This document shows, piece after piece, positions 1-6,060 of a DNA stretch of 9,293 nt. Source of the stretch: CAKRHR01 sp964423195 (lineage in GTDB: Bacteria; Bacillota; Clostridia; Lachnospirales; Lachnospiraceae); assembly GCA_964423195.1 (NCBI GenBank), contig CAYRDY010000080.1:1-9293 (forward strand), written 5' to 3'. How positions within the stretch are numbered: the stretch's first letter is position 1; each line of letters opens with the position of its first letter. The notes below the pieces were generated by a model. It was not told the DNA's origin, did no database searches, and saw only the letters and a list, made by a program, of their open reading frames with translations. The translations under genes and the position numbers were made by a program.

Positions 1-973
1 TCAACTCCTCGATGGTATAGGTATTGCTCGGATGGAACGGCATGGCGATCATCGGCCGGATCTCGCTCAGATCCACACAGATCATGCCGTCATAGTAGGC
101 CACCTTCCCAGGAGCCAGTTCCCGGTACTCCGCCACCCGGCCGTGAATATCATAATATTCCCTGACCTTCTCATCCGTCACCCAGATGGAGGACAGGCAG
201 GTCGTCTCTGTCGTCATGACATCGATGCCGATGCGGAAGTCAACGCTCAAATTTGCCACGCCCGGGCCGACGAATTCCATCACTTTATTGTTGACATAGC
301 CATTGCCAAACACCGCGCCGATCAGCGCCAGGGCCACATCCTGCGGGCCGACGCCCGGCACAGGCGCTCCGGTCAGATAGACGCCCACCACGCCCGGCAT
401 ACGGATATCGTAGGTTTTATTGAGCAGCTGCTTGACAAGCTCAGGCCCGCCCTCGCCCATGGCCATGGTGCCCAGGGCGCCGTAACGCGTGTGACTGTCG
501 GAACCCAGGATCATTTTGCCGCCGCCGGCAAGCATCTCGCGGGCAAACTGATGAATCACGGCCTGGTGCGGCGGTACATAGATGCCGCCGTACTTCTTCG
601 CGCAGGAAAGGCCGAACATGTGATCGTCCTCATTGATGGTGCCGCCGACCGCGCAGAGGCTGTTGTGGCAGTTGGTCAGCACATAGGGCATCGGGAACTT
701 TTCAAGCCCCGACGCGCGCGCCGTCTGAATGATTCCCACGTAGGTGATGTCATGGGAAGTCAGTTTATCAAAACGGATTTTTAAATCCTCCATATTATCC
801 GATGTGTTGTGTGCCTCCAGAATCCGGTAAGCCATTGTCTGCTCTGCGGCCTCCGCCTTGGACGGTGCCGGTTCTCCCGTCATCCACGCCAGCTCTTTGC
901 CGGCGTCCGCGCGGTCCCTCACAATCTCAGTGCCGTCCACCAGATAGGCACCGCCCTCAAATAACTCAATCAT
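1..973 (-). CDS. ybhJ: YbhJ-type aconitase-family hydratase, N-terminal 324 codons (truncated by window edge)
   Basis: The first ~324 residues of a protein in the aconitase/isopropylmalate dehydratase superfamily; the rest lies beyond the left edge. About residues 157-176 carry the aconitase signature with the DSHT tetrapeptide (159-162) followed by the Gly-rich GxxGxxxxGxGG pattern. Further stretches (MTTETTCLSS, YYDG, MPFHPSN) match my memory of E. coli YbhJ, a putative hydratase of roughly 750 residues with unproven substrate. The three Fe-S cluster cysteines of aconitases normally lie later in the chain, so cluster binding cannot be confirmed here. The start is ATG at 973, with a strong AAGGAGG seven bases upstream. 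It overlaps the end of the Fur-family gene by 8 nt, so the two are probably co-transcribed and translationally coupled. The substrate is unknown, and calling it a true citrate aconitase would be unjustified. Confidence 0.88.
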   Translation of the reverse strand, partial: MIELFEGGAYLVDGTEIVRDRADAGKELAWMTGEPAPSKAEAAEQTMAYRILEAHNTSDNMEDLKIRFDKLTSHDITYVGIIQTARASGLEKFPMPYVLTNCHNSLCAVGGTINEDDHMFGLSCAKKYGGIYVPPHQAVIHQFAREMLAGGGKMILGSDSHTRYGALGTMAMGEGGPELVKQLLNKTYDIRMPGVVGVYLTGAPVPGVGPQDVALALIGAVFGNGYVNNKVMEFVGPGVANLSVDFRIGIDVMTTETTCLSSIWVTDEKVREYYDIHGRVAEYRELAPGKVAYYDGMICVDLSEIRPMIAMPFHPSNTYTIEEL

Positions 974-1403
974 CACTCTTCCTCCTTAAAATGGTGTTGC
1001 ACTCCCGACAGATCCCGTAAAATACGGTCTTCCCGGCATCGATGGCAAAGCCCTCCTTCTCCAGCGTCTCGTCCATGAACAGGCGCACAGCCGGGCTATC
1101 CACATGGGACACCGCGCCGCAGCGGCTGCACATCAGATGATAGTGCTGTCGGCACTCCGGATGGTCGCCCACATACTGATAACACGCCGGCGCCTTGTCC
1201 GAGAGTGTATACTTCCGGATCTGCCCCTCGTCCTCCAGGACTTTCAGAAAACGATAGACCGTCGCTTTGCCGACCGGCTCTCCCTGCTGGCGCAGGCCCT
1301 CCAAAATATCCTCGGCTTTCACATGCACATCCTTATTTGATTTGATAAACTCCAAAATGACCGTCTTCTGCTTTGTCCGGCGATTCATTTTTTCTGCCGC
1401 CAT
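966..1403 (-). CDS. Fur-family metal-responsive transcriptional regulator (Fur/Zur-like)
   Basis: A 145-residue protein, normal length for Fur/PerR/Zur repressors, which bind DNA as metal-loaded dimers. The N-terminal winged helix holds the recognition helix GKATVYRFLKVLEDEG (45-60). The C-terminal dimer/metal domain has two CxxC pairs (C92/C95 and C132/C135) that form the usual structural zinc site. Candidate sensing ligands are H27, C84, H87, H89 and D102. The position of the regulatory Asp85 of B. subtilis PerR is Gln76 by my alignment, and Cys84 sits close before the HYH motif. This argues against peroxide sensing and leans towards zinc or iron sensing; the metal is inference. ATG at 1403 has an upstream AAGGTG; Met6 is a less likely start because it lacks a ribosome binding site. 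It lies between a thioesterase gene and the coupled YbhJ-type hydratase, an Fe-S family, so regulation of that operon is plausible but unproven. Confidence 0.92.
   Translation of the reverse strand: MAAEKMNRRTKQKTVILEFIKSNKDVHVKAEDILEGLRQQGEPVGKATVYRFLKVLEDEGQIRKYTLSDKAPACYQYVGDHPECRQHYHLMCSRCGAVSHVDSPAVRLFMDETLEKEGFAIDAGKTVFYGICRECNTILRRKSDD
981..987 (-). promoter_or_regulatory. Shine-Dalgarno of the ybhJ-like gene, inside the fur-family coding region
   Basis: AAGGAGG on the minus strand, seven bases before the ATG at 973. It lies within the last codons of the upstream Fur-family gene, whose stop (966-968) falls just after the hydratase start. This supports the chosen start and translational coupling. 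Confidence 0.8.
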
Positions 1404-1425
1404 CCAATCACCTTACCCCCGGCGC

Positions 1426-1534
1426 CGCTGTTCCCGTCTTTTGTCCGCGCCGCTTTGCCCGTGTCTGCACATTGTGTTCAGCCCATAGCAGCGCTGTTCC
1501 CGTCTTTCGTCCACGCCGCGCCATTCATGTCTGC
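1426..1534. repeat. Imperfect direct duplication, two copies with 66-bp offset, at the thioesterase 3' end
   Basis: Copy A (1426-1468) and copy B (1492-1534) share a 28-bp core, 1426-1453 and 1492-1519, with 26 of 28 bases identical. After a diverged 8-base stretch they agree again in 7 of 8 bases (1461-1468 and 1527-1534). Copy B covers the thioesterase stop codon and last codons. Copy A lies in the intergenic stretch before the Fur-family gene. The order suggests that the end of the thioesterase gene was duplicated outwards. I see no transposase or target-site signature. Confidence 0.8.
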
Positions 1535-1995
1535 TCGGTCTCAAACGCCTTAATCCGCTCATAAAAATATGGATGGGTTTTCTTTAGCGATATCGGCTTA
1601 AACTTCATATTCACATAGCAGTGTTCCGATGATCCGGTCACACACAGTGTACCGCTCTCCTTCTCAATGACCCTGTACCCGCACCGCAGACGAATGCCGT
1701 TGTTCTTTTCAATCCAAACATCAACCTGTACCGTCTGCCCGTATTTCACGGGAACCTTGTACGCCGCCGACACGGACAGCACCGGAATCATGAACCCGTC
1801 CGCCTCCATCTGCTCATAAGGGATACCGGCCAGTTCCAGGTAATACATCCGCGCCTCCTCAAACCAGCGGATATAATTCGAGTGATGGACGATTCCCATC
1901 CGATCCGTCTCATAATAATTCACTTTACGCTCAAAGGCGACCTCTCTTTTCTTCTCCGTCCCCGGCGCTGTATATGTGATCTCCTTCAAAGTCAT
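1525..1995 (-). CDS. Acyl-CoA thioesterase, YbgC / 4-hydroxybenzoyl-CoA thioesterase family (hotdog fold)
   Basis: A 156-residue single-domain hotdog-fold protein, slightly longer than the usual 130-145 because of a short N-terminal lead. The family signature lies at about residues 27-50: YYETDRMGIVHHSNY followed by IRWFEEAR. Asp31 is at the position of the catalytic acid of this family, and the VHHSNYIRWFEEAR helix is typical. Such enzymes hydrolyse acyl-CoA thioesters in the cytoplasm; chain length or aryl specificity cannot be read from the sequence. The start is ATG at 1995, with GAAGG a few bases upstream. It is the first gene after the promoter at 2054-2082 and probably forms an operon with the Fur-family and hydratase genes. 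The 124-bp spacer to the Fur-family start is filled mainly by a duplication of this gene's own 3' end. Confidence 0.9.
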   Translation of the reverse strand: MTLKEITYTAPGTEKKREVAFERKVNYYETDRMGIVHHSNYIRWFEEARMYYLELAGIPYEQMEADGFMIPVLSVSAAYKVPVKYGQTVQVDVWIEKNNGIRLRCGYRVIEKESGTLCVTGSSEHCYVNMKFKPISLKKTHPYFYERIKAFETEQT

Positions 1996-2053
1996 CCATA
2001 CCTTCTTTCATCGCCATTCTTCTCACTTTTGAACAGTTGTCTGATACCAGTTT

Positions 2054-2082
2054 ATGATACCACAGATATTTATAAAAGGCAA
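2054..2082 (-). promoter_or_regulatory. Probable sigma-A promoter for the thioesterase-fur-ybhJ operon
   Basis: On the minus strand, TTGCCT (2077-2082; 4/6 to the -35 consensus), a 17-bp spacer and TATCAT (2054-2059; 5/6 to the -10) preceded by TGG, an extended -10 form. It lies about 60 bp before the thioesterase ATG. The octamer TGATACCA occurs twice on the plus strand (2042-2049 and 2055-2062, 13 bp apart). It overlaps the -10, so it may be a repeated operator half-site or a duplicated -10 region. Confidence 0.6.
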
Positions 2083-2138
2083 AGAAAAAATCAGGAGTTA
2101 AGGATCATTTTGCATATGACCCAAAACCCCCGATAATA

Positions 2139-2151
2139 TTGAGATTCTCAA
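2139..2151. promoter_or_regulatory. 13-bp perfect inverted repeat, TTGAGA-T-TCTCAA
   Basis: A perfect 6-1-6 palindrome between hppA and the thioesterase operon, about 57 bp upstream of the predicted -35. The symmetry resembles a dimeric repressor site, and Fur-family proteins bind 7-1-7 inverted repeats, but the bases do not match the classic Fur, PerR or Zur boxes I know. Binding by the Fur-family protein encoded two genes downstream is only a hypothesis. No U-run follows closely enough for a terminator. Confidence 0.3.
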
Positions 2152-2208
2152 CGCTCATCTATATTTTTCAGGACAGCGCTCTGCCACCCACAGGCGATGC
2201 AAGCGCAT

Positions 2209-4164
2209 TTACAGGAACAGCGGCGCGAATACAAGCGCCACGATGCTCATCAGCTTGATCAGGATATTCAGAGAAGGCCCGGACGTATCCTTGAGCGGGT
2301 CGCCAACCGTATCGCCGACCACAGCCGCCGCGTGCTGAGCGGTGCCCTTGCCGCCCGGCATGGCCTCGATATATTTCTTGGCATTGTCCCATGCGCCGCC
2401 GCTGTTGGACATCTGGATGGCGCAAAGAACGCCGACCACCGTCGCGCCGACGAGCAGACCGCCGAGCGCCGCCTTGCCGAGCAGTAGCCCCACCAAGATC
2501 GGTGAGAGCACGGCGAGAAGTCCCGGCAAAATCATCTCGCGCAGGGCCGCCGCCGTGGAGATATCCACGCACTTTGCGTACTGCGGCTCTCCCTTGCCCT
2601 CCATGATGCCCGGAATCTCCCTGAACTGTCGGCGCACCTCCTCGATCATGCTGCCCGCGGCCTTGGAAACCGCCTCAATCGCCATTGACGAGAAGAGATA
2701 GGCCAGCATGCCGCCGATAAACACGCCGGAAATGACCCTCGGATCAAGGACATTGACCGTATCGAGATTCACGGTGCTCGCATAGGACGAGAACAGTGCC
2801 AGGGCCGTCAGAGCCGCGGAGCCGATGGAAAATCCCTTGCCGATGGCCGCGGTCGTATTGCCGATGGAATCCAGTTTATCGGTGATCTCGCGCACGGAAT
2901 GCGGCAGTCCGGACATCTCCGCCAGGCCGCCGGCATTATCCGCGATCGGACCATACGCGTCCACGGCGATGACGGCGCCCACTGTGGAGAGCATGCCCAC
3001 GGCCGCAAGCGCTACGCCGAAGAGTCCGCAGACAATCGATGCCACGATGACGGCCGCCGCGATCAGCAGGATCGGGATGCCCGTGCTTTTCATGCCTACG
3101 GAGAGGCCCTGCAGAATATTGGTCGCCGCTCCGGTCTTGCTCTGCTCCACGATCGCGCGCACATGGCGGTACTTATCCGATGTATACCATTCTGTCACGA
3201 TGCCGATGATCAGACCGGCCACAACGCCAGTGGCGATCGCCACAAAATATTTGAGGCTCCCAAGCATATTGAAACTGAAGATCGCCGAGGCGATCAGCAA
3301 AATAGCCATGCTGATGTAGGTGCCGCACATGATCGTGAGCTGAGCCGGAGCCTTCTTGATGAGGCGCACACAGAGGATGCCGATGATCGAAGCGACGATG
3401 CCGGTGGCGCAGACAGCCATCACGAAGGACGCGCCCGACTCGCCGAGCGCGAGCACGCCCAGCATCAGAGCCGAGACGATCGACCCCACATAAGACTCAA
3501 ACAGATCAGCGCCCATGCCGGCCACATCACCCACATTGTCGCCGACGTTGTCCGCGATCACGGCCGGATTTCTCGGATCATCCTCCGGAATGCCCGCTTC
3601 GACCTTGCCGACCAGATCAGCGCCCACATCCGCCGCCTTGGTATAGATACCGCCGCCCACACGTGAGAACAGGGCGATCGAGCTGGCGCCGAGGCTGAAG
3701 CCGGTCAGAATATTAATGTCGTCAAAGATCATATAGAGAACCGCCACGCCGATCAGACCCAGTCCGACCACGCACAGTCCCATGACGGAACCGCCTGTAA
3801 AGGCAATATCCAGTGCCCGGCGCTCGCCCTGCGTGCTGGCGGCCTCCGTCGTCCGCGCGTTACAGGTGGTCGCACTGCGCATTCCGATAAAACCCGCGGT
3901 CACAGAGAGCAGCGCGCCGGCGATGAAGCAGACTGAGACCCTCCATCCCATCCCCGGGATCACAAACAGCACAATGGCCATGACAACCACAAAGATAGCC
4001 ACCACTCGATACTCGCGCTTCAAAAAGGCCATGGCGCCGCTGCGGATATGTCCCGAAAGCTCAGCGATCCTTGAATTGGATATCTTGATCCTCCTGTTGC
4101 GCGCGGCAAATGCTGCGGCGATGGCCAGTGCCGCGACTGCCGCGATAATTGCATAGATACTCAT
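2209..4164 (-). CDS. hppA: Membrane-bound ion-translocating pyrophosphatase, K+-dependent type
   Basis: A 651-residue polytopic membrane protein that couples PPi hydrolysis to Na+ and/or H+ export. An N-terminal helix is followed by many hydrophobic segments. The catalytic region at about 183-227 has EAGIPEDDPRNP, then DNVGDNVGDVAGMGADLFE with the Mg-PPi-binding aspartates. DNAGGLAEMSG (about 409-419), NSGGAWDNAKKYIE (about 587-600) and GDTVGDPLKDTSG (about 617-629) complete the active site. GNTTAA (about 435-440) has Ala where K+-independent enzymes carry Lys, so K+ stimulation is predicted. Glu in DLFESY (about 223) sits where Na+-pumping enzymes have it, although some H+ pumps share this, so ion choice is inference. 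The start chosen is ATG 4164, because GGAGGT at 4174-4179 is suitably spaced. A GTG at 4173 is in frame but abuts that site. It has its own promoter and is probably monocistronic. Confidence 0.97.
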   Translation of the reverse strand: MSIYAIIAAVAALAIAAAFAARNRRIKISNSRIAELSGHIRSGAMAFLKREYRVVAIFVVVMAIVLFVIPGMGWRVSVCFIAGALLSVTAGFIGMRSATTCNARTTEAASTQGERRALDIAFTGGSVMGLCVVGLGLIGVAVLYMIFDDINILTGFSLGASSIALFSRVGGGIYTKAADVGADLVGKVEAGIPEDDPRNPAVIADNVGDNVGDVAGMGADLFESYVGSIVSALMLGVLALGESGASFVMAVCATGIVASIIGILCVRLIKKAPAQLTIMCGTYISMAILLIASAIFSFNMLGSLKYFVAIATGVVAGLIIGIVTEWYTSDKYRHVRAIVEQSKTGAATNILQGLSVGMKSTGIPILLIAAAVIVASIVCGLFGVALAAVGMLSTVGAVIAVDAYGPIADNAGGLAEMSGLPHSVREITDKLDSIGNTTAAIGKGFSIGSAALTALALFSSYASTVNLDTVNVLDPRVISGVFIGGMLAYLFSSMAIEAVSKAAGSMIEEVRRQFREIPGIMEGKGEPQYAKCVDISTAAALREMILPGLLAVLSPILVGLLLGKAALGGLLVGATVVGVLCAIQMSNSGGAWDNAKKYIEAMPGGKGTAQHAAAVVGDTVGDPLKDTSGPSLNILIKLMSIVALVFAPLFL

Positions 4165-4173
4165 GTATGCCAC

Positions 4174-4179
4174 ACCTCC
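4174..4179 (-). promoter_or_regulatory. Shine-Dalgarno deciding the hppA start
   Basis: GGAGGT on the minus strand lies nine bases before ATG 4164 and directly against the alternative GTG at 4171-4173. This spacing favours ATG 4164, giving 651 rather than 654 residues. Confidence 0.7.
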
Positions 4180-4199
4180 GTAAAATTTTGTCTACTATA

Positions 4200-4228
4200 A
4201 GCATACGTCATTGTGCACAAAAAGTCAA
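4200..4228 (-). promoter_or_regulatory. Probable sigma-A promoter for hppA, with a palindrome in the spacer
   Basis: On the minus strand, TTGACT (4223-4228; 5/6 to the -35), exactly 17 bp, then TATGCT (4200-4205; 4/6 to the -10), about 36 bp before the hppA ATG. The -35 starts six bases after the hemZ stop codon. The spacer holds a perfect 10-bp palindrome, TTGTGCACAA, at 4211-4220, well placed to act as a repressor site. No consensus I know matches it with certainty, and short palindromes also arise by chance. Confidence 0.5.
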
Positions 4229-4233
4229 ATCTT

Positions 4234-6009
4234 TTACAGATCATTTGGACAATGTGCCCGCAATGCCTCCAGCGCCCGGCGCTTGCGACCGATCATCTCG
4301 TCGCAGCGCTCCATATAATCCTTGACACTCTTCACATTCTCCGCGCGCTCAATGCGATTCTCCCCCGGATAGACCAGCTTGGTGGTTCCGCCGGCGCCGA
4401 GGGCGATGATGGACTGCTTCTCCTCCATGATCAAAATATTGTAGAGCGCCTCAAATCCGGGCTTTGCGTAGCCGACATTTTCAAGATTGCCGGCGATATT
4501 TTTCTGACGATAGAGATAATAAGGCGCCATTCCCATCTCCGTTGCCGTCTCAAAAGATCGGTCGATCATCTCACTGACCTCCGCCACCGGCGCGCTCTGA
4601 AGATAAAGTTTTTCCCGATTGACGCGCGCCGCCCGCTTGATGGCCAGGGCATGCACTGTCAAGCTCTCCGGCGCCATCCGCCGGATCTCCGACAATGTAT
4701 TTTCAAAATCCGCCATATGTTCCCCCGGCAGGCCGGCGATCAGATCCATATTGATATTGTCAAAGCCATGGGATCTGGCAAGCGCGTAAGCCTCCCGCAC
4801 CTGTTCGACACTGTGCCGGCGGCCGATAGCCTCCAGGGTGCGCTCGTTCATCGTCTGCGGGTTGATGGAGATGCGCGTGATGCCATGGGCTCTGATGACT
4901 TCGAGCTTGTCCGCGGTGATACTGTCCGGACGTCCGGCCTCAATCGTCTTCTCGCGCACCTGATCCAACCGGAAATGCTGTTCCAGCTTCGTCAGTAGCT
5001 GATCCATCTGCGCCGCCGAGAGCGATGTCGGCGTGCCGCCGCCCATATAGAAAGTGAGCGGTTTCGGCGCGCCACCCTGCGCGTCACAGAGCATATCGCT
5101 CACAGCGTCTATCTCCTTAAACAGAACCTCCAGATAGTCATCCACCCTGCCGCGCCACGCGCCAAGCGGATAGGATGAAAATGAACAGTAGGCGCAGATG
5201 GTCGGGCAGAACGGGATGCCCACATAGAGGCTGAATCCCCGCAGGGGTTCAGAAAAATCCGAATTGACGCACTCCCCGCTTGAAACCGCGTCTTTTAATA
5301 TCCGGCGCTCATTCGCGGCCACCGTGGTGCAGAGCCGGTATTTCGCCTCGGAGATCCTGTACTCGCGGTCAAAAAAGTCCCGCATTTTGGCGTCGTCCAT
5401 GCCCGCATCCATGAGCTGCATGGCAATCTTGGTCGGCCGAATGCCGGTCAGCGTCCCCCACGGCAGTGTCTGGCCCGTGAACGCGCACATCACGCGATAT
5501 ACAAGACGCTTGAGGTCGTTTTTCGTCTGCTTATAGTCCGCGAGATCCGTCGCCACGGAATCTTTCAGCACTGCAACAGATTCTCTCTGCGCGCCCACAG
5601 AATCTTTCTGTTCTCCGACAGTGTCTCCCGACGCGCCGACGGAATCTTCCCGTACTCCGACAGTGTCTCCCGGCGCGCCCACAGACACCTCGATCCGGTC
5701 ATCTGCAAACCGTAGGCGCATCTCCAGGATACAGTCTCCGTCACCGCCGCGGCGTGATTCTCCCACTACAGGCGCATTTTTGTCACCGCCGCGGCATGCT
5801 TCTCCCACTGTAGGTGCTCTTCCATCGTCACCGCCGCGGCATACTTCTCCCACCGCAGGCACTCTCCCGTCACCGCCGCGGCATAAAGTATCCGGCTCCG
5901 GAAGCTCCGGACCCGGATTGACAATGATTTTTTCGCCGTGATAAAAGGCCATCAAAAGCGCCCGCACATCATTTTCATATTTTAAGTTGTTCATGAAAAG
6001 CCGAATCAT
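4234..6009 (-). CDS. hemZ: HemZ-type radical SAM coproporphyrinogen dehydrogenase-like protein with two internal repeat expansions
   Basis: About 591 residues, against roughly 500 for B. subtilis HemZ. The family is annotated as oxygen-independent coproporphyrinogen III dehydrogenase; the physiological reaction in Clostridia is less certain. The radical SAM core starts near 264 with GIPFCPTICAYC; Cys268, 272 and 275 (CxxxCxxC) bind the 4Fe-4S cluster. GGGTPT follows at about 323-328 and a typical HemN/HemZ core continues to the end. The N-terminal domain has YENDVRALLMAF near the start and LPWGTLTGIRPTKIA at about 182-196. Between these are two insertions: 3.5 copies of a CRGGD-type 14/15-residue unit (about 43-92) and a heptapeptide array (about 109-153), separated by a probable beta strand. 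Start chosen: ATG 6009, because MIRLFMNNLKYENDVR matches the usual family start and GGTGATC lies just upstream. ATG 6036 would add nine residues. It follows the metallo-hydrolase gene by 51 bp, probably in one operon. Confidence 0.9.
   Translation of the reverse strand: MIRLFMNNLKYENDVRALLMAFYHGEKIIVNPGPELPEPDTLCRGGDGRVPAVGEVCRGGDDGRAPTVGEACRGGDKNAPVVGESRRGGDGDCILEMRLRFADDRIEVSVGAPGDTVGVREDSVGASGDTVGEQKDSVGAQRESVAVLKDSVATDLADYKQTKNDLKRLVYRVMCAFTGQTLPWGTLTGIRPTKIAMQLMDAGMDDAKMRDFFDREYRISEAKYRLCTTVAANERRILKDAVSSGECVNSDFSEPLRGFSLYVGIPFCPTICAYCSFSSYPLGAWRGRVDDYLEVLFKEIDAVSDMLCDAQGGAPKPLTFYMGGGTPTSLSAAQMDQLLTKLEQHFRLDQVREKTIEAGRPDSITADKLEVIRAHGITRISINPQTMNERTLEAIGRRHSVEQVREAYALARSHGFDNINMDLIAGLPGEHMADFENTLSEIRRMAPESLTVHALAIKRAARVNREKLYLQSAPVAEVSEMIDRSFETATEMGMAPYYLYRQKNIAGNLENVGYAKPGFEALYNILIMEEKQSIIALGAGGTTKLVYPGENRIERAENVKSVKDYMERCDEMIGRKRRALEALRAHCPNDL
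5551..5685 (-). repeat. In-frame heptapeptide tandem repeat in hemZ (21-bp unit, 42-bp higher-order period)
   Basis: Six heptads run in series: SVGAPGD, TVGVRED, SVGASGD, TVGEQKD, SVGAQRE, SVAVLKD, then a partial SVA. The consensus is [S/T]-V-G-x-x-x-[D/E]. The first four alternate as two 14-residue (42-bp) units with closely similar codons, so recent duplication of a 42-bp block is likely. The last two heptads are more decayed. The array lies between the beta strand ILEMRLRFADDRIEV and the conserved domain beginning at about DYKQTKNDLKRLVYR. Confidence 0.85.
5734..5883 (-). repeat. In-frame CRGGD tandem repeat in hemZ (42/45-bp units, about 3.5 copies)
   Basis: The block encodes CRGGDGRVPAVGEV, CRGGDDGRAPTVGEA, CRGGDKNAPVVGES and a partial RRGGDGD. 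The plus-strand core TCACCGCCGCGG starts at 5741, 5783, 5828 and 5870, giving spacings of 42, 45 and 42 bp, all multiples of three. The codons for RGGD are identical in all copies, and those for P and VGE match in the three full copies, so the expansion looks recent. The variable part of each unit (D/G/K/N, R/A) differs by substitutions and one extra codon. Confidence 0.9.
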
Positions 6010-6011
6010 CC

Positions 6012-6018
6012 GATCACC
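6012..6018 (-). promoter_or_regulatory. Ribosome binding site supporting the hemZ start at 6009
   Basis: GGTGATC on the minus strand matches the 3' half of the extended Shine-Dalgarno complement (TAAGGAGGTGATC) and lies two bases before ATG 6009. This short gap suits pairing with the 5' end of the anti-SD. The competing ATG 6036 has only a weak GGA nearby. Confidence 0.5.
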
Positions 6019-6060
6019 AAAAGACATAAATGTCATTTTCCAAGGTTTGCCGCGCTATCT

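Noticed and set aside
2102..2122. Hairpin GGGTCAT / ATGATCC downstream of hppA as a terminator
   Set aside because: Seven pairs with one G-U and low GC, and the T-run on the minus strand starts about 11 bases after the stem; too weak to call a terminator.
2899..3666. Long plus-strand open frame of 255 codons opposite hppA
   Set aside because: It is His/Arg/Asp-rich with no recognisable domain and lies wholly antisense to a clearly conserved membrane pyrophosphatase; a GC-rich shadow frame.
4213..4998. Plus-strand open frame of 261 codons opposite hemZ
   Set aside because: Antisense to conserved HemZ sequence, no family features; a shadow frame. The similar frames at 32-784 (opposite ybhJ), 6112-6672 (opposite the MBL gene) and 7360-8013 (opposite rel) were dropped for the same reason.
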